Origin: Diphasiastrum complanatum
Taxonomy: Eukaryota > Streptophyta > Lycopodiopsida > Lycopodiales > Lycopodiaceae
Direction of reading: 5' to 3'
NCBI GenBank assembly: GCA_029204225.1
Contig: CM055092.1
Location: 80,293,710-80,357,709 of the forward strand
Length of the DNA: 64,000 bases
Translations under genes and position numbers: made by a program
Notes under the pieces: generated by a model
What the model saw: the letters and a program-made list of their open reading frames with translations, nothing else
Told to the model about the DNA's origin: nothing
Databases searched by the model: none
Shown here: piece by piece, positions 11,499 through 23,360 of the stretch
Position numbering within the stretch: position 1 is the stretch's first letter
Layout: each line of letters opens with the position of its first letter

Positions 11499-14400
11499 CC
11501 TTAACATTTTTGCCCGAGTCTTTGACATCTCTGGTGCACCCGTTGGTAATGGCATGCCTGTGCTACAAAAGATAATGGTTTTGTACGATGTCTTTGGATT
11601 GTAGCATATGGGTATATGCTGCAAGATTCTCCAGTTACATCTCAGTGCTTGCTTTACCGAATATCCTGTTTTGAAATCTCAAATCCTTGGGAATCTGAGT
11701 ACAGCCAAGTCTCCCTTTTAAAGTCCTTCAAGGCTCAGTATTTTAAAAAAAAAGAGATAAGTTGGAATATTAAGGTCTGTGTCTGTGCCGCATTTTGTCC
11801 CCAACTCTTGCATTGTGGATGTCATGTTACAGCTTCCAGTACATCAAATATTGCGCTGTACAGGAATTCATGAATCTTCATCTTCAACTGGTACTCCCTT
11901 GCAATTGCACTTTTGAAATGTTCGTGCTGGGTGTCAGCACTTCAAATCATTATGGTGAGGATGCTGAGCCTAACTTTGATGTGCACATATTCTTGATTCA
12001 TGACACAGTAACTATATATGGCGAGCTGGCCACCCAGACTTTGCTCCTCAATTATGTACTGGCACGACCAATAAATTGAGAAGTTAAGGAAGCCATCTTG
12101 ATTACATCATGTTTTACAGCATGAGGCTCTGGATGGTTGGAGTCTGCGTGTTCTGTCTGCAAAGTACCTGATTAAAGGTTTAGAGGATGCTTTGTTGGAC
12201 AAGGATGCTCGTTATAGAGGTGCATAGATGGAGACAAATATCATGTCAACCAACGAGGAAATTTTCTATTTACATGTTTCAACTCAATTTACTGGTACTT
12301 GTGAAGAGCCATAAAGAAAGGGAATTTTGATCGCTCGATCAGTAGAGCAAATTTTCCTTGTTGTTGGCAAGCTAATAGATGTCATTCATACGGCAGATCT
12401 TATCATATAGAGGTGTGATATTGAAATCATAGAGCAAGAATCAATCTGCTAGCACTGATACAAGTGTTGGTGGAAATCAATTTCCTCATGTACAAAATTG
12501 AATAGCAGCAAGAGGTGCTTGTGTGTACCTTTTTGAAGCTTGAACATTATAGTGACAACTTATCTTCTTCACTTGATCAGGTACATACAACCGCCATAGT
12601 GGAAAAGTCCATTCGGAAATGCTCTCTATGTATACCTCGAGCTGTCTCTGAGAGCTTGTAATTTATCGTCGCCTTCATGAAGCTTCTATTGTTTTTACTA
12701 GTACACTGAGTTACTGTGGAATGTAAAAACTGAAGTTAAGTTGAAGGTTGTAGAGTTCGAAAAATACGTGCGGCTGGATGCTCATAGAAGATTGGCCTCT
12801 TCACTTACCACGTAGATCTGAATGTTGACTGGTTTGATTTATATCTGTGATGTAAGAATTCTATGGTAGTTGGCACATGCCATTGCTATACCGATGATGA
12901 TGTCAGTTATTTGTTCCTACATATGTTCAATGCCATTTATTGGAATCAAAAACCTAGCTAACAAATACAGATCACAGGTGATTTTTTTGTGTGATAGGAG
13001 AAAATGAGTCCTAATGATGAATTTGAAAATTTCCTTGCAATTGCAGAAATTTGTCCACGAAGAAATATGAAAAAGTAAAGAAGCAGAAGAGATCTTTTGA
13101 TTAGTGCCATCACATTTTTTCTTCTTTTTGATGCGCTCTAATTTTCATCATGTTTTGTGTAAAGTTTTTGCTATCTTGCAGTGTAAGCTTATCTTCCACT
13201 TCCTACAAATAACGAGTTACAACAGATGCAGTGCAGTCTGATGCACGAGAAGTGTTAGTTTTGTAAGATGAATTTTTGCAGCAAAAGTTGATCCCAAATG
13301 TGTAGGGTTTATGGCCATTGCCAACCCATTGTACAGTTGAAATTTGAATAGGTGGGCCCTACTGTGTATCTAAAAAACCCAAAACCCCAAACACTTGATG
13401 CTAGCTTATCTTGTATGTATAGTTTTATGATCTATGCCCTAGATGCAAGGATATAGCGTGTAATATATCTGTTCTTGTGTGCGTGTGTGCGTGTGTGCGC
13501 GTACCTCAAGGGTGTATGCACATGCTTGAACATTTGAAGTTACACACAATCTTGATTTGAACTTCATGAATAAAGAGTGTTTATGCTTTAACACTTTTTT
13601 GCAAGCTTGCTCCAAGCTTGATTTTGATTGAAGTTCAGAAAACAAAGGTTTGCCACCTTGCTAACTTGAAATGGAGACTGAAGCAACTATGGGTACCAAA
13701 CAAAATTTTGGACCCACTGTAAAAATACATGGTTTAGTGATTGCAAGTATGAATGGCTCAAATCAATAATTAGGTTAAGCAAGGATGTGTTGCAAGATGA
13801 TAAGAGAACTAAAGCCATATGCAACTAGCATAATTTTTTGCTTGTTTAGTAGTATTTCCCATTGTTAGTAAAAAACAATCCCACAAGTAATTAAAATTTT
13901 GTACATGCTTAAATTGCATTGCTCAACAACATAAATTAAATAAATACAAGAAAAGAAAGGTTAGTGACATGAGTTTAAACCAGAATTTGTTTTCAATAGA
14001 ATCCAAATTTTTTGAATATCTCACAATTTCTAGTGATGAATTACAACGGAATTCATTAGCTTATATGTTTGTTGAATAAAGAAATGATTTAGAATGAACC
14101 TGCATGAAACTTGGAACTCTTGCAATCCACATTTTTAAACTTCAGCTTTTGAATTTGGGAAAACAGTTTGACACATGCAATGTTAAAGTTTTGAAGGAGT
14201 AAAAGAATTGATTCCAAGTGCTCAAAACTGAAGAAAGGTAGTCTACTAATGAAAAAAAATGTGATCTAAAGATTAAGAAAACAATCTACACAATTTGCAT
14301 TCTTTTATTTGCGAGGTTTCAAAGTCTGAATTGTTTGTCAGTTTCATGAGACCATGCAAGTCTTAATCTATTGAGTTCATAATACTCTCAAGTCGACAAT

Positions 14401-14943
14401 TTTTTATGTGAGAGTCTGCACTTTCTCTTGTGTTGGCTTGTGCAACTAGGTAGACTCGGCGATACTGTGTCCAATGCTCCTTTCAACACTTGTGCAAGAA
14501 GTTAGTAGTGTCACAAGAGCCCAAAAGCATCAAACCCATCCACCTGTCAATGGAGAATTCTACAACTTGTCTATGCATTCTTCGTGTCTCGTAACCTGGG
14601 GATGAACTTTGGCGTATGTTAGATCAATTTTATTAATCCTTCGGCTTGGCGAAGGAATTGCTAGGTCTTTGAAGTTGAACTAGCTCAGAGTTCGTTTTGG
14701 TTTTTCAATAGTTGATCTTTGGTTTGAGTTGAAGGTATTTAGTTCTTTGACAACTGTCATATTCAGACATAACGATGGACAATGAACATGAATTCTAGAA
14801 ATCTATGATAAGGAGGCTCAACAATTGGACAACGATTATTGTCTGGACTATGTATTTTTGATTTCCTCATGATAGCTCACAACTAATCGTATAGCTCATC
14901 GATGGTTTCATCTACCCTTCATTAGCTGTTGGTAAACACTTTA
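11499..14943. other. BSL 3' flank and unrecognised DNA, copy 1
   Basis: The first several hundred bases are probably 3' UTR or downstream flank. At 12120-12227 an acceptor-like TTTTACAG precedes a 35-codon open frame (begins HEALDGWSL, ends KDARYRGA, stop), which I cannot assign. A GTGTGC microsatellite lies at about 13477-13502. The rest, to 14943, has no recognised gene, only short unsupported open frames. Confidence 0.5.
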
Positions 14944-15020
14944 GTCAATAAAGCATTACTTTGGCACTATAGGTTAGGTCACTTGAATCACACATATGTA
15001 TCGAAAATAAAATATCCATG
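14944..15020 (+). pseudogene. copia pre-integrase fragment, copy 1
   Basis: Bases from 14944 read VNKALLWHYRLGHLNHTYVS before a stop, the HHCC-type start of a copia integrase. The same DNA word (AGTCAATAAAGCATTACT) opens element A at 117. Flanking sequence is too decayed to delimit. Confidence 0.65.
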
Positions 15021-15499
15021 AGAGATAGATACGATTCTTTAGAATTACTGGAAATAATCCGTAATTAGAGGACCAGTGGGTGGTGTAGCAACTATAGCAA
15101 CTGTAATAGAGTTATGAGGTCATCTAGAATGTCTCAATACATGTCAACGTCGAGTGTGATGAGATAATTGAGAGTGCATCCGTCTAGTATGTGTAGTAAC
15201 TGGGGCTAGGCACTGTCTACGATCTCCGTGAGCCGAAACAATGTCTGTATGATCCTCTGACTCTGAATCTGCATGTGGACGTCGTCTGGTGAAGAAATCT
15301 GTAATATGAGAATGTGTATCGATATTCACCTACATCAAGAACATGTCATGCTACAATCACCTTGGAAACATCATGCATTGTCTTTAAAAATACGAGGAGA
15401 CTCGCCATAAAGGAATAAGACTATGAGAAAACTCATGAGAAAGGTTGGACTCTTTGTCACCCTAGAAAAAAATGCATGATCCGTTTAAATTTTTTTGCC

Positions 15500-15805
15500 T
15501 TGACCATTTTAGGCACCTTAGTGAGAAAAGCGACACAATGGCCAAGTGGCCAGAATGCCTTAGAAACCATTTTAAGGCACCTTTGCCTTTTTCGCCTTTC
15601 TTGTCCCATTCGCTAGAAATGTGACAAAGTGGGCAGAATGCCTTAGAAAATATTTCAAAGACACTTCGGTTTTTTTGGTTTTTTCGCTGCCTTTAGTCTA
15701 AGGCATCTTCGACATTTTTGTTGCCTCTAGTCTAAGGCACATTCTGCTATCTTGCTGCCTTTAGTCTAAGGCACCTTTGCCTTCTTTGCTGCCTTTAGTC
15801 CAAGG
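15500..15805. repeat. Short degenerate tandem repeats just outside an LTR, copy 1
   Basis: The words CTGCCTTTAGTCTAAGGCA and GCCTTAGAAA recur: the CTTTAGTCTAAGGCA unit appears four times between about 15685 and 15805 (with TAGTCCAAGG as the last variant), each separated by T/C-rich spacers. The unit is itself dyad-like (TGCCTTAG / CTAAGGCA). No coding content is seen. Confidence 0.65.
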
Positions 15806-16453
15806 TGTGAAAGATTCAACTAGTTTCATCACATTTTGCAATATTTCCATATTTGGGATATTGAGGCCAAAACTTGTTTTAGACTTAGAGGTTGACTTTT
15901 CAAAGTTCATTAGTCTAAATTTCACTTGAATAAACACTTTCTAAAAGTGTGGGAAAGTTAGAATGCGAGTTTGAGTAGATTCAATTTGAATAGTTGGGTA
16001 CATTGAATCTAGACCCAAAATTAGTATTGTTAGCATTTTGGTGGGAAAGCCAAGTGGCCAAATAGGGTTTGGACCTACTATAAAAGGATGTAACTCGTGG
16101 AGAGAGTGATCTTCTCTCCTCTCTATCTCATTTCATGCTTATACATGGTTCTCTTGGGTTCTACTATCCATTGGTGCACTATCTTGGTGATTGCTTGCAA
16201 TTCTATGTGTAGAATGATCTATATTTGTCAATTTTAGATCCACACGTGTGAAATACAATAGCTTGTTGGTTTTTACGGACAACAATAGTACATAATCATT
16301 TCATTCAAGTTTGATCAAGTTCTATTGGTGTTTGCATCTCAATTTGTGTGTAGATGCTGATTTTTCTACATTGGTGAGATTGGTAGTGTATTTCTCTTTC
16401 TAACCAAAGATCATTCAAGTAGATTGGATCTTAAGGATCTGAAATCTTTCACA
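15806..16453 (+). repeat. 5' LTR of copia C, copy 1
   Basis: It starts TGTGAAAGAT and ends ATCTTTCACA, perfect inverted termini, directly followed by the primer site. A TATA box candidate TATAAAAGG lies at 16079-16087, about 370 bases before the LTR end. Confidence 0.88.
16079..16087 (+). promoter_or_regulatory. TATA box candidate in copia C LTR, copy 1
   Basis: TATAAAAGG within the LTR, in the sense orientation relative to gag. It matches the plant TATA consensus; transcription itself is not shown. Confidence 0.55.
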
Positions 16454-16465
16454 TGGTATCAGAGC
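16454..16465 (+). promoter_or_regulatory. Primer-binding site of copia C, copy 1
   Basis: TGGTATCAGAGC, exact copia tRNA-iMet-type primer site, abutting the LTR end. Confidence 0.9.
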
Positions 16466-17063
16466 TTGTGTTTCAGGTTATGAAGGAGGAAATCAGATCT
16501 ATCAATGATTTGGTGAAGATATCAAGTCTAGAGCATGCTAGAGAGGATTCTACACCAAAATAGGATTTTTTGCTTTTGTAGATTGGATCTTTTGTAGATC
16601 AAAACACTAAATAGGTCAAAATATACTTGTTCAATTCTGATTTTTGAATTCACATACTGGATTTGGCCGATTTTTGGATCATTGGTTCAGCCTAAGTGGT
16701 GCTTATAGATTGGAATAGTCAATTTTCAAATTTTCAGCATTTGCATGTAGATTTGGAATAGTCAATTTTTTGTGATTTTGTCAAAACCCTAATTTTGATT
16801 GGATCTCTAGATAGTGAGGTTGCTGGACTTCATTTGAGTGTGTTTCAATCTTAGGAAGTGGCAAAAGTCATTAGATTGAGGATAGATCATAGGTTGATCA
16901 AGATTCTATGATTCTATGTGTTGATTTGCTTGGATAAGTGCTAGAAGAGAATTTGTGAGATAGTTTCAAATCTTGGTGATTTCTTTTGAAAGCATTTGTT
17001 GTTGTTCAAAGGAGTGCTTTGTGCATTGAAGCAGGTTGAAAGAGAAGATTAGGTCATTGCTAC

Positions 17064-17471
17064 ATGGCAACCTCAATTGGAGTCATGTTGGAAGCCAATT
17101 ATAGGCTTACCTCAAGTAACTATTCATTGTGGAAAGTGAGGATGGAGCCACTTCTTGAGATGAATGATGTTTTGGATATTGTTGTAGGTTTGGAGGAGAG
17201 ACCAGCAACACAACAAGATCAATTGAGGTATGACAAGAGGGCCAAGAAGGCTCTACACATGAGAAAGACGAATGTTACCAATGAACTTCTCAAGGAAGTT
17301 GGTAAGTGCCCATCATCTTTGGAAGCTTGGAATTCATCGAAGAAGCTTTATGAATCCAAGTCTACTTCTAGAGTGTTGAATCTAAGAAGGCAAATCTTTT
17401 CTTGTTTGCAAAAGAATGAAGAAAGTCCAGGTACTTTTGTTCTGAGAATGAAAGCATTGAATGATGAGTGA
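17064..17471 (+). pseudogene. copia C gag, N-terminal part, copy 1
   Basis: The frame starts at ATG 17064 and runs 135 codons. It carries the copia Gag pattern: LTSSNYSLWKVRMEPLLE (the usual NY..W...M), LDIVVGLEERP, KSTSRVLNLRRQIFSCLQ and FVLRMKALNDE. It ends with a TGA at the point where homology to the family stops, before the zinc knuckle. The reverse-strand relative at 18694-19443 continues further (about 90 more residues), so this copy is truncated on its 3' side, probably by later insertion or recombination. Confidence 0.87.
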
Positions 17472-18693
17472 AATTGAAACACGGTCACCTTAGAATATAT
17501 CTGAATTCCAAGTCTATTCACACAAGTAGTAATTCATATGATATAAAAGTCTTTTAGAAGAATAATTTCATGCTGTAAAGAATCATCTAAACCAGTCTGA
17601 TGTCTTATATTTGAGAAATTACTAAGAAGTAAAAGATTAATTAAAAAAGTAGGATATAGATTTGAGGGTTCCCGATTTTGTAAATAGTGAGATACTCATT
17701 GGGATCCGGATTGAATCTCAAATTTTTCCAAAATACCCCATATTTAATCAATGGTTTTCTTTTTCTCATATCATGACTAGGTACTAATATACTCCATTGA
17801 TAATCATATCTTTATAGTCCTAGAATTTTCTTTCCAAAGTTAATGATGTCCCATACCACTAGCTCTTCCTTCCAGAAAATCCTTGACCGCCTTATCTAAT
17901 ATTCTATAGATCCACTGATCATCTAGTTGTCCTATAGTCCATATAGGATATTATCTCTTGTTCCCAAGACCTAGAGAATCCATTTATTTGGATGACTATC
18001 AGATGGATACCACACATCCATACCTGATCTTGTGATTTAAACAGAAGAATTAATATGGTTCAACATTACATTCTGATCCTTCCAAGTTAGTGATAAGCTT
18101 TGAATCCCTATTGATCCAAGAGCATTAACTCTAGGGACAGGCTTCTATCAATTAACAAATCCAACGTAATCCATGTATCATATTCCACTTCTAACATCAC
18201 AATTGACATCCACAACTGCGGATAAACTCAATGGTTTCAAAGATATCAGTTATGAATTCAACTAAATGAATTCAATTCAGGAAATTAATATCCGGTATTA
18301 AGAAATTATTCCCAGGGATTACCAAAGTCCTAATTACAAAATACATTTCCCGATTACACTTACTACCTCTGATGTCCACTCTTCTTCCCCCCTTATAATT
18401 TTCAATCCCCATGAAAATATGTTTCAGCTAAGGTACAACAAAGATATAAAGACATTAGTAAATGTACAAAGTGAATTACTGTAGGAAAAAGTCTAAAACA
18501 ATTTCATTCCTATCTTGTACAACGGTTGAATCAGCGATATATAAAAATCATCCACTAGTATGAAAAAATAGTACTAGACTGATCTTTTGCATACAATGAT
18601 CATAGGATTTAACCAAGAAATGAGATCAGTTTTTACTTTTGATCAGTTCCTATTATTACAAATTTTTCAATAAAATTGGACTATTTTTTCTTT
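17472..18693. other. Spacer between facing copia C fragments, copy 1
   Basis: AT-rich, no coding match. Bases 17745-18040 match a dispersed repeat also present at 40999-41303. The rest is unassigned. Confidence 0.6.
17745..18040 (+). repeat. Dispersed repeat D, copy 1
   Basis: From ATGGTTTTCTTTTT through CATATCATGACTAGG to CCTGATCTTGTGATTTAA this aligns with 40999-41303 with scattered substitutions and one 11-base difference. It is probably part of an unrecognised transposable element. Confidence 0.8.
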
Positions 18694-19443
18694 TTATTGA
18701 CCTGTTTGGCATAAGTCTATCAATACATGCACTTGATCTTGCCCTTTAGACCACTTACTTTTGCTTTTGCCCTTGAATTTGCCTTTAATGAATATAGCCT
18801 CCTCTCCAACTTGAGATGTTGATGAAAATCCACCTCTTGCTTGAAGCCTATATTCTTTATTGATCAAGATCTCTTGAAGATCAATAAAATTTGGCAAAGT
18901 TTTTTGAATAGCAAGACTTTGAACAATGGTAGCATGAGAATCCAACAATCCATTAAGAATAACTTGAACAAGCTCTCCTTCCTTAATGATCTCATCAATG
19001 CAAGCCAACTCATCATTCAATGCTTTCACTATCAAAATAAAAGTATTTGGACTTTCTTCCTTCTTTTGCAAACAAGAAAAGATTTGCCTTCTTAGGCTCA
19101 ACATTCTAGAAGTAGACTTGGATTCGTAAACCTTCTTCAACCAAATATCCTTTGATAAAGTACTCTTACCAACTTCCTTGAGAAGCTCATTGGTAACATT
19201 CATCTTCTACACCTTCTTGGCCCTCTTTCCATACCTCAATTGATCTTGTTGTGTTGCTGGTCTTTCCTCCAAACCTACAACAATATCCAGAACATCATTC
19301 ATCTCAAAAAGTAATTCCATCCTCACTTTCCACAATGAATGGTTATTTGAGGTAAGCCTATCATTGGCTTCCAACATGACTCCACTTGATGTAGCCATGT
19401 AGAAATGATCCGATCCTCTCTTTAAAGCTGTTTCAATACACAA
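18694..19443 (-). pseudogene. copia C gag on the reverse strand, copy 1
   Basis: The N-terminal piece (19443-19207) includes an in-frame MATSSGVMLEANDRLTSNNH near 19398 and LDIVVGLEERP, and ends KRAKKV at a stop. A second piece (19203-18694) carries NVTNELLKEVGK, RMLSLRRQIFSCLQKKEES, a Gag core with INKEYRLQARGG, and a basic tail (KGKFKGKSKSKWSK). The zinc knuckle is not reached. The stop at 19204-19206 and a few lost codons break the frame. It differs enough from the forward copy to be an independent older insertion. Confidence 0.87.
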
Positions 19444-19852
19444 AGCAGTCCTTTGAACAACAACAAATGTTTTCCAAAGGAAATCACAAGAATATAAAAT
19501 TTCTCAATTCTCTTTTCTGAGATTAAAACACACTCAAATGAAGTCCAACAACCTCACTATCTAGAGATCCAATCAAAATTAGGGTTTAGACAAAATCACA
19601 AAAAAATGATTATTTCAAAATCTACATGCAAATGCCAAAAACTTGATATGCAATCTATTAGCCACTACTATGTGAGAAATCGAAATTGATCAAGATTATA
19701 ACTCTATATAAGGTTTTGATCTACAAAAGATCTAATCTACATATGCAAGAAACTCGATTTTGGTGTAGAATCCAATCTAGCATGCTCTAGCATTGATATC
19801 TTCTCCAAATCATTGATAGATTTGATTGCTTTCTTTATAATCTAAAACACAA

Positions 19853-19864
19853 GCTCTGATACCA
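19853..19864 (-). promoter_or_regulatory. Primer-binding site of inverted copia C, copy 1
   Basis: GCTCTGATACCA is the reverse complement of TGGTATCAGAGC, followed at 19865 by TGTGAAAGAT, the inverted LTR terminus. Confidence 0.88.
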
Positions 19865-20130
19865 TGTGAAAGATTTGAGAATCATTAAGATCCAAACCTA
19901 CAAATTGATCTTTGGTTAGAAAACAAAGCAACTCACCAATCTTGCCATTGTAGAAAAATCAGCATCTACACTAAGATTGAGATGCAAACTCTAATAGATC
20001 TTGATCATACATGAAACTCTAATAGATCTTGATCATACATGAACTAAAACATAAAGTAATGTTTCCATACAATTACAGTACCGTACTGTATTTCACACGT
20101 GTGTATTCAAAAATAGCAATTAGTGATCAA

Positions 20131-20911
20131 ATGAACCCTTGGAAATGAAATGTTGAAAGGTCAAAGGGTAGAATGAAATGAAAAATTGAAAGGATGGGCC
20201 TTCATCCTTTGAAGGATATACATGCATGGCAAGCCACATGCAAAGAGCTCTTGACTCTATCTTTTTTGTATCATTATGCTTATGAGTTTTTCACGTAGTT
20301 CCTAAGGTGCGATGGTGATCTTTTGTTCCTCACGTTAGATGGGAGTCTAATATCTTTAGTGTATATTTTCTATGAGAAAGTCTTCTTCGTGAATGTTCAT
20401 CTGTCTTCCTGAGTATAGTTCCTAGTATGAAATGGGTTTCTTATTTTCTACATGTAACTCAACACACTGATGTAAGCCTACAGATAGCAGAAGAGTATGA
20501 GTATCGGTGATCCGATTCCAGTGCACCCGTTCATGTATACCTTTTGCATGCATGAAGATTAAGTCATAAAGCTTAGCTATATGTTTTGTATATTGTTGCA
20601 TGATATGAGGTCCTTTGAGTTGAGTTGAACACTATTGCCAGAACTCTGTGAGCAATGTTAGCAACTATGGATCATCCTGTTTCTTAGAGCATTGGTCACT
20701 TGAGCACATAAAAGCTTCATGGGAATGGCACCTTTATCATTCTGAGAATTCCATCTTTCATGAGAGCGATGGATCATCGGCCTAGTCTACTGTTGTCTAA
20801 GAACTGATGCGCAAACTTGCACAATGCCAAACTCTTAATATATGATGCTATTGAGCTCACCACTTTGATCGAGTTCTATGAGCCGCATAACGTTCAAGCT
20901 GCATTCTGGAT
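20131..20911. other. Unrecognised DNA
   Basis: No gene, repeat or RNA feature is recognised. The shared 20-kb block can be followed to at least 20370 because copy 2 is cut by the window end. Confidence 0.5.
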
Positions 20912-21068
20912 TGTTGGATTATTCTCCTTCCTACTAATCGACTAATCGATTTTTAATTTTCATCCAACTGTTTATTCAGTTCTGTGGATTTTTCCCTGTT
21001 TTACACAGTCTATAGAATTACAAGTATTTTTACACAGTCTGCAGAAATACACGGAGTTTGACATCTTG
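20912..21068 (+). repeat. LTR fragment of the copia A family
   Basis: It begins TGTTGGATTATTCTCC and ends near AATACACGGAGTTTGACA, aligning with the first ~140 bases of the LTR at 42731. Only the 5' end of the LTR is present, without internal coding DNA. Confidence 0.8.
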
Positions 21069-21122
21069 ATTCAGGCTCCTTGCACCACTACATAATACCT
21101 TTATCATTAACAAAAACGAATT

Positions 21123-21146
21123 CCGATTCCCAGCAATGGCACCAAA
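21123..21146 (-). promoter_or_regulatory. Possible Ty3/gypsy primer-binding site
   Basis: On the minus strand it reads TTTGGTGCCATTGCTGGGAA, close to the TGGCGCCGTTGCCGGGGA primer site known in plant Ty3/gypsy Tat-type elements. No gypsy coding region follows, so it may be a relic. Confidence 0.35.
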
Positions 21147-21614
21147 ATTTAGCTTATGTCATAACCTCTTGAACTCAATTTGCTAGATTTTGAGTGGTAT
21201 ATATGATACCGTTCTCCAAACGTAATTCTAGTTAATATTTAATAAAAAAGTTCATATAGTGAAATTAATGTTAAATTGGTCATCAACAAATGTTCTTGTT
21301 AGGCGGCCAGTACTGTCTGTTGTTCATAGTTTAAATGTTTAATTAATTTACACATCATTCCAATATATCTGATTGTCTTTTACATACAACTTTATACAAT
21401 TAGCACTGAATCGAATTAGAGACCCCTCTAATTACACGAGCCATAGCAGTGAATCCATATAGTTCCAATACTCTATGAGAATAGATTTGCATAAGTAGTT
21501 AAGCCATCCAGTAAATAACTTGGAGAATTTACACCACCAATTATTCTACTTATCAAAGCCGCAAACATACAGTTGTACTGAATATGAGACAATGTTATTC
21601 TTGCTGCAGTCCGA
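21147..21614. other. Unrecognised DNA
   Basis: AT-rich with no coding or RNA match. It ends where the minisatellite array begins. Confidence 0.45.
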
Positions 21615-23360
21615 TTTAGACCATCAGATTTGGGCCTCGAAAGTTGCCACATGGCAAGCCACATAGGCCTACCACATGGAAAACCATATAGGCTTGGGAC
21701 TGTCCATGTGGCAAGCCATGTAGGCCTATTATAAGCTTGTGTGGCTTGTCACATGGCCTACCATAGGCTTGAGTGGTAGGCCACATAGGCCTATTATCCA
21801 GCAAGCCTATCATAGACAAGCCAAGTAGGTCTACCACATGGAAAATCATGCAAGCTTGGGGTTTGCCACATGGCAAGCCATGTCGACATACCATAGACTT
21901 GTGCGGCAAGCCAACAAAGCTCTACCATAAAGGCCTGAGTGGACTCAGAGAGAGAAAGATATAGAGAGGTGGGCTCAAAAGCTGACACATGGCAAGCCAT
22001 GTAGGCCTACCATAGGCTTGTATGGCAGACCCCACATAGACATGGCATAAGCCTCATGTTTGCCTTCCAAGCATGTTGTAGATTGTCACATAGGCTTGCC
22101 ATAGGCTTGTGTTGCAAGCCAACCAGGCTCTAGCACGTAGGCTTGAGTGGACATGGAGAGAGAAAGGGGAGCTTGCAAGCTACCACGTGGCAAGCCATGT
22201 AGGCTTGCCACGTGGAAAAACATGTAGGGTTGATACTTTCCATGTCGTAAGCAACGTAGGATTACCATAGGCTTGTGTAGCAAGCCACACAAGCATGTCA
22301 TAGATCTACTATCTGCCAATCTTGTCATAGGCTACCACGTGGAAAGCCACGTAGGTATACCACGTGGCAAGTCTTGCAAGCTTAGGGTTTGCCATATGGC
22401 AAATCACGTAGGTCTAACATAGGCTTGTGTGGCAAGCCAACTAGGCTTTGCTACGTAGGCCTGAGTGGATGTAGCGAGAAAAGAGGTGGGGCTCAGAAGT
22501 TGCCATGTGGCAAGCCACATAGGCCTACCATAGGCTTGTGTGGCTTGCCAGATGGCATACCATAGGCTTGTGTAATAGGCCACATAGACCTACTATTTAC
22601 CAAGCTTGTCATAGGCTGTCACGTGGCAAAACACGTATGGCTGCCACATGGCAAATCATGTACGCTTGGGGTTAGCCATGTGGCAAGCCAAATAGGCCCA
22701 TCATAGGCTGGCAAGACAATTAGGCTCTACCTACATGGTCTACTATCTGCTAGGCCTGTCGCACACTGCCACATGACAAGCCACGTAGGTCTGCCACATG
22801 GCAAATCATGCAGGCTTGAGGTTTGCCATGTGGCAAGCATATAGGTCTACCATAGGCTTGTATGGCAAGCCAACCAAGCTCTACCATGTAGGTTTGAGTG
22901 GACCTAGAGAGAGAGATATAGGTGGGCTTAAAAGTTGCCATGCAAGCCTACCATAGGCTTGCGTGGTAGGCCACATAGGCATGGCATAGGTTTGATGTCT
23001 ACCATGCAATCATGTTGCAAGCTACCACATAGGCTTGTCATAGGCTTGTGTGGCAAGCCAACCAAGCTCGCCAGATAGGCTTGAGTGGACCTAGAGAGAG
23101 AGAGGGAGATGGCGCTCACAAGTTGTCACATGGCAAGCCACGTAGGCATATCATGAGACAAAACATGTAGGCTTGGGACTTGCCATGTGGCAAGCCATGT
23201 TGGCCTATCATAGGTTTGTGTGGCAAGTCATATAGGCATGACATAGGCTTGATGTCTGTCATGCAAGCGTGTTGGAGTCTGTCACATAGGCTTGACATAG
23301 GCTTGTGTGGCAAGCCAATTAAGCTATGCACCAGTAGGATTGCCATGCAGGCTTGAGTGC

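Larger units (their letters stand above)
15806..17471 (+). mobile_element. Ty1/copia element C fragment: LTR, PBS, gag start, copy 1
   Basis: A 648-bp LTR, a perfect primer site, about 600 bases of leader and the start of gag are in correct order. Coding stops at 17471, after which unrelated DNA begins. The same family lies in reverse at 18694-20130. Confidence 0.88.
18694..20130 (-). mobile_element. Inverted copia C fragment: gag, PBS, partial LTR, copy 1
   Basis: On the minus strand the order from the right is a partial LTR (20130-19865), primer site, leader and gag. It faces the forward fragment of the same family at 15806-17471. The LTR part aligns with the last ~250 bases of the 15806-16453 LTR, then homology is lost. 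A 28-bp unit is tandemly doubled inside it at about 19986-20042. Confidence 0.85.
1..20370 (+). repeat. 20-kb direct duplication, copy 1
   Basis: This stretch recurs in the same orientation at 43888-64000. Both ends are set by the window edges, so the true limits are unknown. Offsets are 43887 (bases 1 to about 6186), 43628 after a 259-bp block missing from copy 2, 43627 after a lost G at about 8237, then 43628-43630 after single-base indels near 11316, 15670, 17550, 18521 and 18801. I counted about fifteen small differences in the first 18 kb. It could be a recent tandem duplication or a haplotig retained in the assembly. Confidence 0.97.
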
